Assembly: GCF_001650695.1 (NCBI RefSeq)
Contig: NZ_LWQS01000032.1
Span: forward strand, 1 to 64,000
DNA: 64,000 nucleotides
Origin: Chloroflexus islandicus
Lineage (GTDB): Bacteria; Chloroflexota; Chloroflexia; Chloroflexales; Chloroflexaceae
Direction: 5' to 3'
Both the position numbers and the translations under genes were made by a program. Every line of letters starts with the position of its first letter. Within the stretch, counting starts at the first letter, position 1. The notes under the pieces are model-generated. The model searched no databases. It was not told the origin of the DNA and saw nothing but the letters and a program-made list of their open reading frames with translations. This document shows, in pieces, positions 35,524 to 45,787 of the stretch.

Positions 35524-37020
35524 ATGGCGACTCCAACCAATCTTGCCGGCTATGTTGAGCAGTTACTAGCGATGTATCGGGTCGATCGGACGCATGCCCG
35601 CCAAGTGGCCGATCACGCGCTGACCCTCTTCGATGCGGTCGCGCAGTCGCGCAAATGGCCGGCTGCTTCCCGCCAATTGGTTGAAGCCGGCGCGTTACTG
35701 CACAATGTTGGCTTGACGACCGATCCGCCAGAGCACCATCTGGTTGGGCGCGATATTATTCTGCGCCATGACTTGGGTGATGAGACCGATCAAGCGATTC
35801 TCGCCGCGATTGTTGCCCTCCACCGCCGCAAACCGCGCGCACGGCTGGAGCCGGCGGTACTGTGCCTCAACAAACGCAACCGGGAACTAGCGTTGCAATT
35901 GGCGGCGATCGTGCGGGTGGCTGATGGCTTTGATTACAGCCATAGCCAGACCACACAGGTGCGGGTGGCCGCTGACAACAATGGCCGGTTGAGCCTGATT
36001 GCAACCGGCCCGCACGCCGCAGTGGATAGCGAGCGGGCATTGGCCAAGGCTGATCTGTGGGAACGGGTGATCGGCCCGCGCCCTGAAGTAGTGGTGCAGA
36101 GCGAAGGCACAGTGATCGAGGAAGTGGCCGGCGAAGATGAGCCAACCGAACGCCTGCCGTACTGGTACGCCTCTGGCGAGGTGCCGTTCGCCGAACTGGG
36201 GCGGGTGGTGCTGCGCCGGCAGGTGCGGCGGTTGCAACAGACGGCGCGGGCGGTTGAAGCCGACGAAACGATCGAGGCAGTGCATGATCTGCGCGTGGCT
36301 ACGCGCCGGATCCGGGCGGCGTTGCGCCTGCTCGAACCGGTGGCGCCGGCCAAGGCGGCGCGCAAGGCGACGGTTGCGGTGCGCACATTGGCCCGCGAGG
36401 CCGGCGCCACCCGCGATCGTGATGTGCTGCTCAATGATATGGCCCACCGTGATCTACCCGGCCTCGCGCCGGTGATGGATGCGATCCGCGCCGAACGCAT
36501 GCATGCCCACACGACGCTGGTTGGCTATCTTGGCAGCAAGCAGTACGAGCGCGATCTGCGCGTGCTGGCCCGCCTTGCCTGTTTTGCCGCTGAATGGGAT
36601 AACCGGCCACGGGTGAAGGATCATGCCGGTAGCATGCTTTATGCCCACTACGAAGCCTTGTGCTCGTATGACCGCAATGGTCTGCCGGAAGACGACGCCT
36701 CACTGCACGCGATGCGCATCGCCGGCAAGCGACTGCGCTATGCGCTCGAATTGGTCAGCGACATCGTTGGCGAGCGGCTGAGTGATCTCTTAAACCCGCT
36801 GATCGACTTCCAAGACCATCTGGGCGCCTTGAATGACATCAGCGTTGCCCGCGGCTTGCTGGCGCCGCACACTGAACGCGCGCCGGAAGCGGTCGCGGCC
36901 TATCTGGCTGCGCGTGAAGCTGAATGGGCCACGTTGCGCACCGAATTGCCGGAGTGCTGGGAACGGCTGGCCGGCCTTGACTATCGGCGCACTCTGCTCG
37001 CCATCATCGGCGATCTCTGA
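35524..37020 (+). CDS. HD-like plus CHAD domain protein
   Basis: A 498-residue protein with two parts. The N-terminal 190 residues resemble the HD domain found at the C-terminus of Ppx/GppA exopolyphosphatases, with AGALLHNVG, EHHLVGRDIILRHDLG and IVALHRRKPRARL; the usual HD dyad reads HN, so catalysis is doubtful. Residues about 205-498 are a CHAD domain: VHDLRVATRRIRAALRLL, ATRDRDVLLNDM, MRIAGKRLRYALELV and LGALNDISVA, the conserved basic helices that bind polyphosphate. Probably co-expressed with the CYTH gene. The last 40 bp overlap the convergent membrane-protein gene. Confidence 0.83.
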   Translation: MATPTNLAGYVEQLLAMYRVDRTHARQVADHALTLFDAVAQSRKWPAASRQLVEAGALLHNVGLTTDPPEHHLVGRDIILRHDLGDETDQAILAAIVALHRRKPRARLEPAVLCLNKRNRELALQLAAIVRVADGFDYSHSQTTQVRVAADNNGRLSLIATGPHAAVDSERALAKADLWERVIGPRPEVVVQSEGTVIEEVAGEDEPTERLPYWYASGEVPFAELGRVVLRRQVRRLQQTARAVEADETIEAVHDLRVATRRIRAALRLLEPVAPAKAARKATVAVRTLAREAGATRDRDVLLNDMAHRDLPGLAPVMDAIRAERMHAHTTLVGYLGSKQYERDLRVLARLACFAAEWDNRPRVKDHAGSMLYAHYEALCSYDRNGLPEDDASLHAMRIAGKRLRYALELVSDIVGERLSDLLNPLIDFQDHLGALNDISVARGLLAPHTERAPEAVAAYLAAREAEWATLRTELPECWERLAGLDYRRTLLAIIGDL

Positions 37021-37730
37021 CGGAGATCGGCGACCGCAAACGGCAGGTAGAGCAGGAGGATGGTAACGATCCCGATCACTTCCATCCAGATAATGTAGAT
37101 CGGCCACGGCCCTAAATAATCGAGCAGACTTGGCGTGTAGGGCTTGCGGGCCAAAAAGAGATAGTTGCTATCAAGCAGCCAGTTGACGACGCCGACACCC
37201 GCCATCAACAGATTGGCCCCGATAATCACCCGCCCCACCGAACGCCACGTGGGGCGGTATCCTTCCAGCGCGATCATCGTCAGCGCCGCCACCACCAACC
37301 CGCCGTGGGAAATAAAGCTCTGGAAGGCGCGAAAGTGCGGAAAGCCGTAAACGCCGATATCCGGCGTCAACAGCGCCTGCAACGCACCGCCGATGCCCAT
37401 AAAATAGGCAAACTCGAAGATGCGATAGCTGCGGGTGAGCAGCATGATCACGCTGAGCCATGTAAACAGCGTGCAGAGGTGCAGCGGCAGCATGTATTGG
37501 ATCGACCAAAGGCCATGCACCCAGAACCAAAGGTTATAGGCCAGCTCGTTGATCGCCAGTATCGCCGCCAGCGCGTAGCGCCAGTACCGTTTGGCCGCCG
37601 CTGACAACGAGCGGGCCGGGCCAATCACCCAACCGCAGGCGATTGCCACACACGCCAGCGCGATCCAGTGCGGCGGGCTAAAGAACACGAATGGCGGCCC
37701 GTCCCAGTACAACCCAAACAGATCGGCCAT
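36981..37730 (-). CDS. TIGR02206/YwaF-type integral membrane protein
   Basis: A 249-residue protein with about seven membrane helices, similar to the YwaF/TIGR02206 group of unknown function. Recognisable stretches are FSPPHWIAL, LPLHLCTLFTWLSVIML, FMGIGGALQALLTPDIG and FPHFRAFQSFISHGGLV. An aggtgatcg lies 3-4 bp before the ATG. It converges on, and overlaps, the HD-CHAD gene. No job can be inferred from the neighbours. Confidence 0.75.
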   Translation of the reverse strand: MADLFGLYWDGPPFVFFSPPHWIALACVAIACGWVIGPARSLSAAAKRYWRYALAAILAINELAYNLWFWVHGLWSIQYMLPLHLCTLFTWLSVIMLLTRSYRIFEFAYFMGIGGALQALLTPDIGVYGFPHFRAFQSFISHGGLVVAALTMIALEGYRPTWRSVGRVIIGANLLMAGVGVVNWLLDSNYLFLARKPYTPSLLDYLGPWPIYIIWMEVIGIVTILLLYLPFAVADLRQRSPMMASRVRR

Positions 37731-37796
37731 CGATCACCTCCGATGAAATCTGCGCTTGCTATGCTGGATATATCTATCATAGCAGAACTTGGCTGT

Positions 37797-37875
37797 GGGA
37801 TGCGGCAGGAACACTGCCGCATCCCACGCTGGCGCAGCAGGTTATGGAGTGTGGCAGTGTCACTGCCGCATGCAG
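37797..37875. repeat. Two GCGGCAG-type palindromes (family A variants)
   Basis: TGGGATGCGGCAG...CTGCCGCATCCCA at 37797-37827 and a half-degenerate copy TGGAGTGTGGCAG...CTGCCGCATGCA just after, between the divergent membrane-protein gene and groESL. Confidence 0.75.
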
Positions 37876-37921
37876 ACTCGTTGAGCGTTCAATGCAGAGC
37901 CGCGGCTATGCCGCACCCCTG

Positions 37922-37948
37922 CTAGCACTCCCTTGCGTTGAGTGCTAA
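37922..37948. promoter_or_regulatory. CIRCE element 1 (HrcA operator)
   Basis: CTAGCACTC-N9-GAGTGCTAA, a one-mismatch CIRCE, upstream of the -35 box. Confidence 0.9.
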
Positions 37949-37955
37949 ACATGAC

Positions 37956-37984
37956 TTGACAAACGGCCCGATCTTGTGTACTAT
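37956..37984 (+). promoter_or_regulatory. groESL promoter
   Basis: TTGACA at 37956-37961, exactly 17 bp, and TACTAT at 37979-37984. It lies between the two CIRCE elements, the second of which would cover the transcription start. Confidence 0.85.
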
Positions 37985-37994
37985 TAGCAACGGA

Positions 37995-38021
37995 TTAGCA
38001 CTCTCGATGTGACAGTGCTAA
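37995..38021. promoter_or_regulatory. CIRCE element 2 (HrcA operator)
   Basis: TTAGCACTC-N9-CAGTGCTAA, one mismatch to the consensus, placed about 10 bp after the -10 box so that bound HrcA would block initiation and the 5' end of the transcript carries the hairpin. Confidence 0.92.
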
Positions 38022-38075
38022 TCAATGGAACCTACGCAACCCATTGGATTGCATATTGAACGGAGGATAGCAGCT

Positions 38076-38378
38076 ATGGCGGATTTCCGCATCCGACCTC
38101 TTGGCGACCGCGTGGTGGTCAAGCCGGTTGAGCGTGAAGAGAAGACCAAGACCGGCATTTTCCTGCCCGATACGGCCAGCAAGGAGCGCCCCATGGAGGG
38201 TACGGTGTTGGCGGTTGGCGAGGGGCGCCGGGACGATAGCGGCAAGCTGATCCCGATGAGCGTCAAGGCTGGCGACCGGGTGATCTTCGCCAAGTACAGC
38301 GGCACCGAGTTCAAGCTCGACGATGTCGAGTACCTGATCCTGTCGGAGAAGGACATTCTGGGTATCGTGCAAGAGTAG
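38076..38378 (+). CDS. groS: Co-chaperonin GroES
   Basis: A 100-residue GroES, the heptameric lid of GroEL. The conserved start [18 protein letters not shown], the mobile loop region with [10 protein letters not shown], and the end DILGIVQE are all present. Cggagga lies about 10 bp upstream of the ATG at 38076; a longer frame runs into the operator. First gene of the heat-shock operon. Confidence 0.97.
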   Translation: MADFRIRPLGDRVVVKPVEREEKTKTGIFLPDTASKERPMEGTVLAVGEGRRDDSGKLIPMSVKAGDRVIFAKYSGTEFKLDDVEYLILSEKDILGIVQE

Positions 38379-38425
38379 CAACCTCGCGCTAATGGCGCTA
38401 TTCTCAGTGGAGGATTATAGATCCT

Positions 38426-40066
<1,641 letters not shown>

Positions 40067-40122
40067 TCCGGTAAGGGTCGCTTGTGCTGGCGGGACGCAT
40101 GAATGTGCGTCTCGCCAATGGT

Positions 40123-40419
40123 GGAGCCGCACGACCGTGCGGCTCGACGCATTGATCCCGATCACTGTATGGTTTAGGAGCCGTACAGCCGTGCGGCTCT
40201 ACACATTGATCCCGATCACTGTATGGTTTAGGAGCCGCACAGCCGTGCGGCTCTACACATTGATCCCGATCACTGTATGGTTTAGGAGCCGCACAGCCGT
40301 GCGGCTCTACTCATTGATCCCGATCACTGTATGGTTTAGGAGCCGCACAGCCGTGCGGCTCTACTCATTGATCCCGATCACTATACGGTTTAGGAGCCGC
40401 ACAGCCGTGCGGCTCTACT
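40123..40419. repeat. Six-copy 54-bp tandem array after groEL
   Basis: Units register at 40123, 40177, 40231, 40285, 40339 and 40393, an exact 54-bp period. Each holds the palindrome GAGCCGCACAG..CCGTGCGGCTC plus the linker cattgatcccgatcactgta. Inner copies are almost identical, the outer ones diverged. It contains the stop codon of the convergent HAD gene. Confidence 0.9.
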
Positions 40420-41212
40420 GGTTTATTTGCTGCACTATGTGGTGGACGGTTGCGCCAATATCGTGGCCGATCACAAATTGCACGACCGTCACTGGCACGG
40501 CAAACGTTTGCTCGATGGCAGCGATCGTCTGTTGGCGACGGCGTTCGACGCGGGTTGGGTTGGCGTAAAAGTCGGCGGCATTCTCGCTCGCGCCAAAGTC
40601 ATCGACCACGATGATCCGGGCCACGTTGGCGCGCAAGCCGGCGCGCACCCGCTGCCAAAATAGTGGATCGGCTTTGATAACACCGAGATCGGCGGAGTTG
40701 GCGATGAATGCCGTCGCGTTACCGGCGTGGCTGCCCATCCGTTGTGGCACGACCTGCTGGTTGCGCAACCGCAAAGCGCGCGCTGACCATCCTTGCTCTG
40801 CTAATGCCGTTGCGATGTGCGCCGTTGCCTCGGCGTAGTGATCGGTGGCGATGAGCGTGGTGATCCGGCTATCAGCGCTGAGCGCCGCAAACAGCGGCTG
40901 CCACGCTGGGTCGATCACGGAAGCAGCCATGTACATCTGGGTAAACCGCCGCGCGCATCGGGCTGCGATCCTTGCCGATATGCCCTGCGCGCGCAACTGG
41001 CGTGCTAGCAACGCCGCCAACCCAACGCGGCTCGTGCTGCCTTCAACCCATGTTGGCCCAACCAACTCATTCCAATAGCGATCAACGGTGACTCCCAATG
41101 CCAGCAACCCCGCATCGCTGAGCGCCGTTGCTAGGCGGTGGGTCTCACCGAAGCGCACCGCGCCAAGGCTGAGGGTGCCGGAGAAGTCGAGGATAAGGAG
41201 TGTGGCAGTCAT
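40415..41212 (-). CDS. HAD-like hydrolase with altered first motif
   Basis: A 265-residue HAD-superfamily protein. Motif I is DFSGT at residues 9-13: the nucleophile Asp9 is kept but the second, acid-base Asp is Ser. Motif II is TLIATD, motif III KADPLFW and motif IV VVDDFGASE, the last two supporting a HAD fold. The changed motif I suggests non-phosphatase chemistry or a weak phosphatase. I start at the ATG at 41212 (MTATLLILDF). Its stop codon lies inside the last 54-bp repeat, so the array has reached the gene's end. Confidence 0.75.
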   Translation of the reverse strand: MTATLLILDFSGTLSLGAVRFGETHRLATALSDAGLLALGVTVDRYWNELVGPTWVEGSTSRVGLAALLARQLRAQGISARIAARCARRFTQMYMAASVIDPAWQPLFAALSADSRITTLIATDHYAEATAHIATALAEQGWSARALRLRNQQVVPQRMGSHAGNATAFIANSADLGVIKADPLFWQRVRAGLRANVARIIVVDDFGASENAADFYANPTRVERRRQQTIAAIEQTFAVPVTVVQFVIGHDIGATVHHIVQQINQ

Positions 41213-41241
41213 TGCTGTGCTTGGATTACTACAATAGCGAC

Positions 41242-41269
41242 TCGACAAATCGGCCAACTTGTGTATAAT
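41242..41269 (+). promoter_or_regulatory. Promoter of tRNA-Gly(GCC)
   Basis: TCGACA at 41242-41247, a 16-bp spacer and TATAAT at 41264-41269, ending 14 bp before the tRNA. Confidence 0.65.
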
Positions 41270-41283
41270 AGCGAATGTGCAAT

Positions 41284-41359
41284 GCGGGAGTGGCTCAGTT
41301 GGTAGAGCGACACCTTGCCAAGGTGTAGGTCGCGGGTTCGAATCCCGTCTCCCGCTCCA
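41284..41359 (+). tRNA. tRNA-Gly (anticodon GCC)
   Basis: A 76-base cloverleaf: acceptor GCGGGAG/CTCCCGC, D-loop GCTCAGTTGGTAGAGC, anticodon stem ACACC/GGTGT with loop TTGCCAA, T-arm GGTTCGAATCC, encoded CCA. Confidence 0.97.
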
Positions 41360-41363
41360 GTGA

Positions 41364-41402
41364 ATGACCGGTCACGTTCTGTGAACCGGTCATCTTTTTT
41401 CT
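41364..41402 (+). terminator. Terminator after tRNA-Gly(GCC)
   Basis: ATGACCGGTCAC pairs with GTGAACCGGTCAT (one bulged A) around a GTTCT loop, followed by CTTTTTTCTT: a clear rho-independent terminator. Confidence 0.85.
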
Positions 41403-41493
41403 TAAAACCAAGTATAATAGAAAGCAATTCTGACGGCTGTGATACGTTTATGATGGTGATACAGTCTGTTTCCAGTTTAGTCGCGGAGCCCTT

Positions 41494-43479
41494 GTGTACC
41501 TGCCACGCAGCAACATCCGTCGCATCCTTGCCCTGACTCTGCCCGGCGGCATTTCGCTTGGCGTATTGCTCTATGCGCTGATCAGCATCGTCGTACCGCA
41601 AGCAGGCAACGCGCCACCAGTCGCCTTTGTGGTTGCGTTACTCTTTGGCGGCCTGATTGGGTTGGCGCTTTCGCTAGCGGTATGGATTAGTTTACGCTAT
41701 GCGCTCACTGAAGCGCGCCAGTATGCTGCTTTGGTGTTGCAAGCTGACATACCGCCAGTAACCGATCGTGATCCACTAGTGGCGCTGCGGCAAACCGTAG
41801 CGGACGCCATCGCGGCTGTGCCGCAGCCGCCGGCATTGGCGATCTTAGCTCAGCGGCTCAGTGCGGCGACCGAGCGCGACGCGATGGTCGCAGCAGTGGC
41901 GGAATGCCTTGCCGATCATGTAGCGGTGCGGGGTGCAGTCTTGCTGTTGCACGATCCTGAACGCGGCATTTTGATCCCTTCGGCGGGTTGGGGCTTGGCC
42001 AGTGTGAATCGAGCCGTTACCTTTGATATGGATGGCAGCGCAATCGGGCGAGCCGTACGCGAGCGCCGCTCCGTGAGCTTTTCGAGTGTGCAGATGCGTA
42101 GCCTGCTTGCCGCAACCTCGTCACAAGCGTTAACGGTTACGAGTTGGCCGTTATGGGTGCAGCAAACCCCGCTTGGCGCATTGTGCCTAATGATTGCTGG
42201 GGCTGATGTGCGCCTAAATGAAGCTCAGCAGCAGTTGATCGAGCAAGCGGCGGCGCTGTTTACTGTCCATCTGCAAGCTTCAGTCTACCGGCAATGGTTC
42301 GATCGCGAGCAACGCCGCTTGTCTGCGTTCGAGCAGGTGATGACCAGCGTGATCGAACAACCTGATCTCGAACGGGCATTGGTGCAATTGCTCCGCATCG
42401 CCGCCGACGTGACCGATTCCAGCCATGGCACATTGTTGCTGATCGATGCCGAGTCGTTCACCATTCGCACCCGCATCACCTTGAGCGGCGGTGATGTGTT
42501 GCCGCTGAATCTCGCCGCGGCGCCGATCCTCAAGCATGGGTTAGCCGGCTGGGTTTTGCGCACGCACCGCGGCGCCATTATTGATGATATTGAACGTGAC
42601 ACGCGCTGGATCCCTACGCCGGGGTTAGAATTGATGCGCTCGGCGTTAGCAATGCCACTGTTTCACGGCGACCGTCCGTTAGGGGTGTTGACTCTGGCTG
42701 ACCCAACCCCTTATCGCTACAGCCAGCGCGCCTTAGCCCTCGTTGCTGCTATCGCGGCCTATGCTGTGGCGATGATGGTGCGCCATCGCTACGAAGGCAT
42801 TATCGAGCCGCCGGAAATCACGCAGGCGCGCCAATTACTGGGTATGTATCTTGCGCCGGATGTGATCCGCGATCTGCTTGCGAGCCAAGCGAAAGCGATG
42901 CAGGCGTTGCAACCGCACGTCATCACTGCGACCCTGCTCTATGTGTGTCTGCGCGGTGTGGATCGCCTCACCGATTTGACGGTGCATCAATTGATCGAGC
43001 ACATTGCCAACCCGTTCCACACCGAATGCCGGGCCATTGTCTATCAGCACCAAGGCGCGTATGTCGCAATTGATGAACGGAGCTTTTGCGCCGTCTTCGG
43101 CTTTCCGCAACCACGATTCGACGATGCGCCAAGGGCGTTACAGGCCGCGCAGCAGGTGCAGGCTGCGATCGCGCGTCTGCGCGGGCAGTGGCGCCAGCAG
43201 TTTGGAACTGATTTCATGATCGCTGGTGGTGTTACTACCGGCCAACTTGCCGTGGGTGTACTGGGGGCTAATCAACCGGCAACTATGGCATGGACGGGTG
43301 CGGCCATGCGTGAATCGCGCCGGTTGTGCCAATTGGCGCGTAACGATGAGATTGTTGTCGCTGCTGCTGTGTTGAAAACGACGCAAGCTGGGCAATTTAC
43401 CCTCGATCCGTTAACGCCGGTCAGTTTGCAGAACGGCGATGAACCGATGCCTATTTACCGGCTGGCCAGTTATTCATAA
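41494..43479 (+). CDS. Membrane GAF-domain protein with degenerate adenylate/guanylate cyclase domain
   Basis: A 661-residue protein. Two N-terminal membrane helices (about residues 12-70), two GAF domains (about 105-260 and 275-430), a cyclase-type linker QLLGMYLAPDVIRDLLAS, then a class III cyclase-like domain (about 465-640). The usual metal-binding Asp position in the first strand is lost (TLLYVCLRGVDRL), while the second loop keeps DERSFCAVFGFP, so it is probably a non-catalytic or altered cyclase. The GTG start has ggag 6 bp upstream. It stands 5 bp before the first sensor kinase, so they are co-transcribed. Confidence 0.8.
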   Translation: MYLPRSNIRRILALTLPGGISLGVLLYALISIVVPQAGNAPPVAFVVALLFGGLIGLALSLAVWISLRYALTEARQYAALVLQADIPPVTDRDPLVALRQTVADAIAAVPQPPALAILAQRLSAATERDAMVAAVAECLADHVAVRGAVLLLHDPERGILIPSAGWGLASVNRAVTFDMDGSAIGRAVRERRSVSFSSVQMRSLLAATSSQALTVTSWPLWVQQTPLGALCLMIAGADVRLNEAQQQLIEQAAALFTVHLQASVYRQWFDREQRRLSAFEQVMTSVIEQPDLERALVQLLRIAADVTDSSHGTLLLIDAESFTIRTRITLSGGDVLPLNLAAAPILKHGLAGWVLRTHRGAIIDDIERDTRWIPTPGLELMRSALAMPLFHGDRPLGVLTLADPTPYRYSQRALALVAAIAAYAVAMMVRHRYEGIIEPPEITQARQLLGMYLAPDVIRDLLASQAKAMQALQPHVITATLLYVCLRGVDRLTDLTVHQLIEHIANPFHTECRAIVYQHQGAYVAIDERSFCAVFGFPQPRFDDAPRALQAAQQVQAAIARLRGQWRQQFGTDFMIAGGVTTGQLAVGVLGANQPATMAWTGAAMRESRRLCQLARNDEIVVAAAVLKTTQAGQFTLDPLTPVSLQNGDEPMPIYRLASYS

Positions 43480-43484
43480 TCACT

Positions 43485-45656
43485 ATGAACGAGCGATTGC
43501 CTGCCATTGGACAATCAGAGTTGAGCACGCAAGGCTTGCTGCGCATCGCAACCGCGATTGAGACAGCGGCAACGCTTGATGAGCTGCTGATGCTCGCGCT
43601 GAACGAGTTTGTGCAAGGGCTCGGCGTATCGCTCTGTGGCGTGTTGCAGCTTGATGCCAGCGGCGAGACGATAGCGCTGGTCAGCACCTTTCCGCCGCGT
43701 GTTTCGTTGCCGCCGCCGATCCCGCTGCGCGATTTGCCACTCATGCAGCATGCCTTGCAACATCGCCAGTCGTTGCAGATTGCGGATATTGCCGAAATCT
43801 TGCAGCAGGGGAATCGCTCGCCAACTGCGATCAACTTGTTGCAGACGCTGCTTGAGGCGCAGGTGCGCTCACTCTTGATTATGCCGTTAGTGGCCCAAGA
43901 TCGGGTAATTGGCGCATTAGCCTTCGCGACCCTTCAGCAACCACGCCGGTTTGATGAGCAAGAGGTGAGCATTGCGCGCCTAATGAGCAGCCAATTGGCG
44001 GCGGCCATCACCGCTTTCCGTACTATTGAGGAAGCGGAACATCGCAACGCCGAGTTGGCGACCCTAAACGATATTGCGGCGGCGGTCAACTCGTTGCTCG
44101 ATCCGCGTGATATTTACCATTTAGTGATGGAAAAGATCAACCAGTTCTTTCGCGTTGATGCCGGTTCATTGCTGATGCTCGACGAAGAGACCGGAGAACT
44201 GGTGTTTGTGATGACGTTGGAAGAGGGGCAAGAGAAACTGGTTGGGATGCGCGTTCCGCCGGGGTTGGGGATCGCTGGCTATGTAGCGCGCACCCAGCAA
44301 TATGCGATTGTGCATGACCCAGATAACGATCCGCGCTTTTACCGTGCGGTCAGCGAGGGGATCGGCTATGATGTGAAGTCGATCCTCTGTGTGCCGATTG
44401 TCGTCAAAGGTCGTACTATTGGCGTGATCGAGCTGCTCAATAAGCGCACCGGCCATTTCACCGAGGAAGAAGCGATCCGGCTTAACCGGATGGCAGCGAC
44501 GATCGGGATCGCCCTCGAGAATGCGCGCCTCTTTCAACAGGTCAGTACCGTGCGCGATCGCTTCGAGGCAATTGTCAATTCGACCAGTGACGGCATTTTA
44601 ATGGCCGATATGCGCGGTGTGATCGTGGCCAGCAATCTGGCGGCTGCGCGGCTGTTCTACCGTTCGCGAGACGAATTGATTGGCCGCCGGATCGATGACG
44701 TGATCGCCGAATTGATGGCGCGCGCGCAGGTGGTCGAAGAACCAGCATGGCTGAATGATGGTGCGCCGCACCGGGTGGTTGAGATTGAATTGGCGGAAGG
44801 GCCGGTGCGCTATGTGCGCCATACCATTCTGCCGGTGCGCGATGCTGGCGGGATGCAAATTGGCCAACTGGCGCTGTTTGAGAATATCGAAAAAGATCGC
44901 GAGCTGGCCCGGCTGCGCGAAGATTATACCGGCATGCTTATTCACGATCTGCGCGCGCCGCTGACTGCAATTATGAATGGGATTATGATGGTGCAGCGCG
45001 GTTTGGGCGGGCCGGTTTCACCTCAACAACAAGAGTTGTTAAGCATTGCCCATCAGGGTAGCCAAACCATGCTCGAGATGGTCAATACCCTGCTCGATAT
45101 CAGCAAGATGGAGCAGGGACGGATGACGTTGAGTCTTGAGCCATTGTCGCCCTATGCAGTCGTTGATGAAGCGATCGAACGGTTGCGAGCCTACGCGCAA
45201 CAGCGCCAGATTTCCTTGTTCCAAGACCTGACCGCCGGCTTGCCGCCGATCGAAGCTGACCGTGAGAAGATCGTGCGGGTGTTGCAGAACCTGATCGATA
45301 ACGCGATCAAGTTTTCGCCTTTTGGGGGCAGCGTCACGATTGGCGCGCGCCATCTTTCATTGCCGGTCAGCATCAATGGCGGGACGCATCCGCAAATCCC
45401 CTTATCATTGCCAGCGTTACCAGCCGGTGAATGGCTGATCTATTGGGTGCGCGACGAGGGGCCGGGCATTCCGCCGCAGTACCATGCCCGCATCTTTGAG
45501 AAATTTGGCCAAGTGCAGCAGCACAAAGTGCATGGGACTGGTCTTGGCCTCACCTTCTGCAAATTAGCGGTCGAGGCCCATCATGGCCAGATCTGGCTGC
45601 GCAGCCGTGAAGGAATGGGCAGCACGTTTGCGTTTGCCTTGCCGGTTGCGCAGTGA
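43485..45656 (+). CDS. Sensor histidine kinase (GAF-GAF-PAS-HisKA-HATPase)
   Basis: A 723-residue, mostly soluble kinase. GAF domains at about 20-185 and 200-355, a PAS domain about 365-470, HisKA with His487 (MLIHDLRAPLTAI) and a HATPase with N box NLIDNAIKFSP, G1 DEGPGIP and G2 GTGLGLTFCK. Second gene of the run after the degenerate cyclase. No response regulator is adjacent, so its partner is encoded elsewhere. GAF domains suggest a small-molecule or redox input. Confidence 0.88.
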   Translation: MNERLPAIGQSELSTQGLLRIATAIETAATLDELLMLALNEFVQGLGVSLCGVLQLDASGETIALVSTFPPRVSLPPPIPLRDLPLMQHALQHRQSLQIADIAEILQQGNRSPTAINLLQTLLEAQVRSLLIMPLVAQDRVIGALAFATLQQPRRFDEQEVSIARLMSSQLAAAITAFRTIEEAEHRNAELATLNDIAAAVNSLLDPRDIYHLVMEKINQFFRVDAGSLLMLDEETGELVFVMTLEEGQEKLVGMRVPPGLGIAGYVARTQQYAIVHDPDNDPRFYRAVSEGIGYDVKSILCVPIVVKGRTIGVIELLNKRTGHFTEEEAIRLNRMAATIGIALENARLFQQVSTVRDRFEAIVNSTSDGILMADMRGVIVASNLAAARLFYRSRDELIGRRIDDVIAELMARAQVVEEPAWLNDGAPHRVVEIELAEGPVRYVRHTILPVRDAGGMQIGQLALFENIEKDRELARLREDYTGMLIHDLRAPLTAIMNGIMMVQRGLGGPVSPQQQELLSIAHQGSQTMLEMVNTLLDISKMEQGRMTLSLEPLSPYAVVDEAIERLRAYAQQRQISLFQDLTAGLPPIEADREKIVRVLQNLIDNAIKFSPFGGSVTIGARHLSLPVSINGGTHPQIPLSLPALPAGEWLIYWVRDEGPGIPPQYHARIFEKFGQVQQHKVHGTGLGLTFCKLAVEAHHGQIWLRSREGMGSTFAFALPVAQ

Positions 45657-45787
45657 TCCCGCTTGATCCTACGGTGAGATGACGAAACTGTTAACAAGAC
45701 CCCCTATTGCATGTGACCATCATCGGCTATACTGGCAACGAGTCGTCGCCGCACACCGAATCAATGGCTCAACAGGGGGGTGACGCC

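Noticed and set aside
40123-40419. CRISPR array
   Set aside because: The whole 54-bp unit is repeated with no unique spacers, and no cas genes are present.
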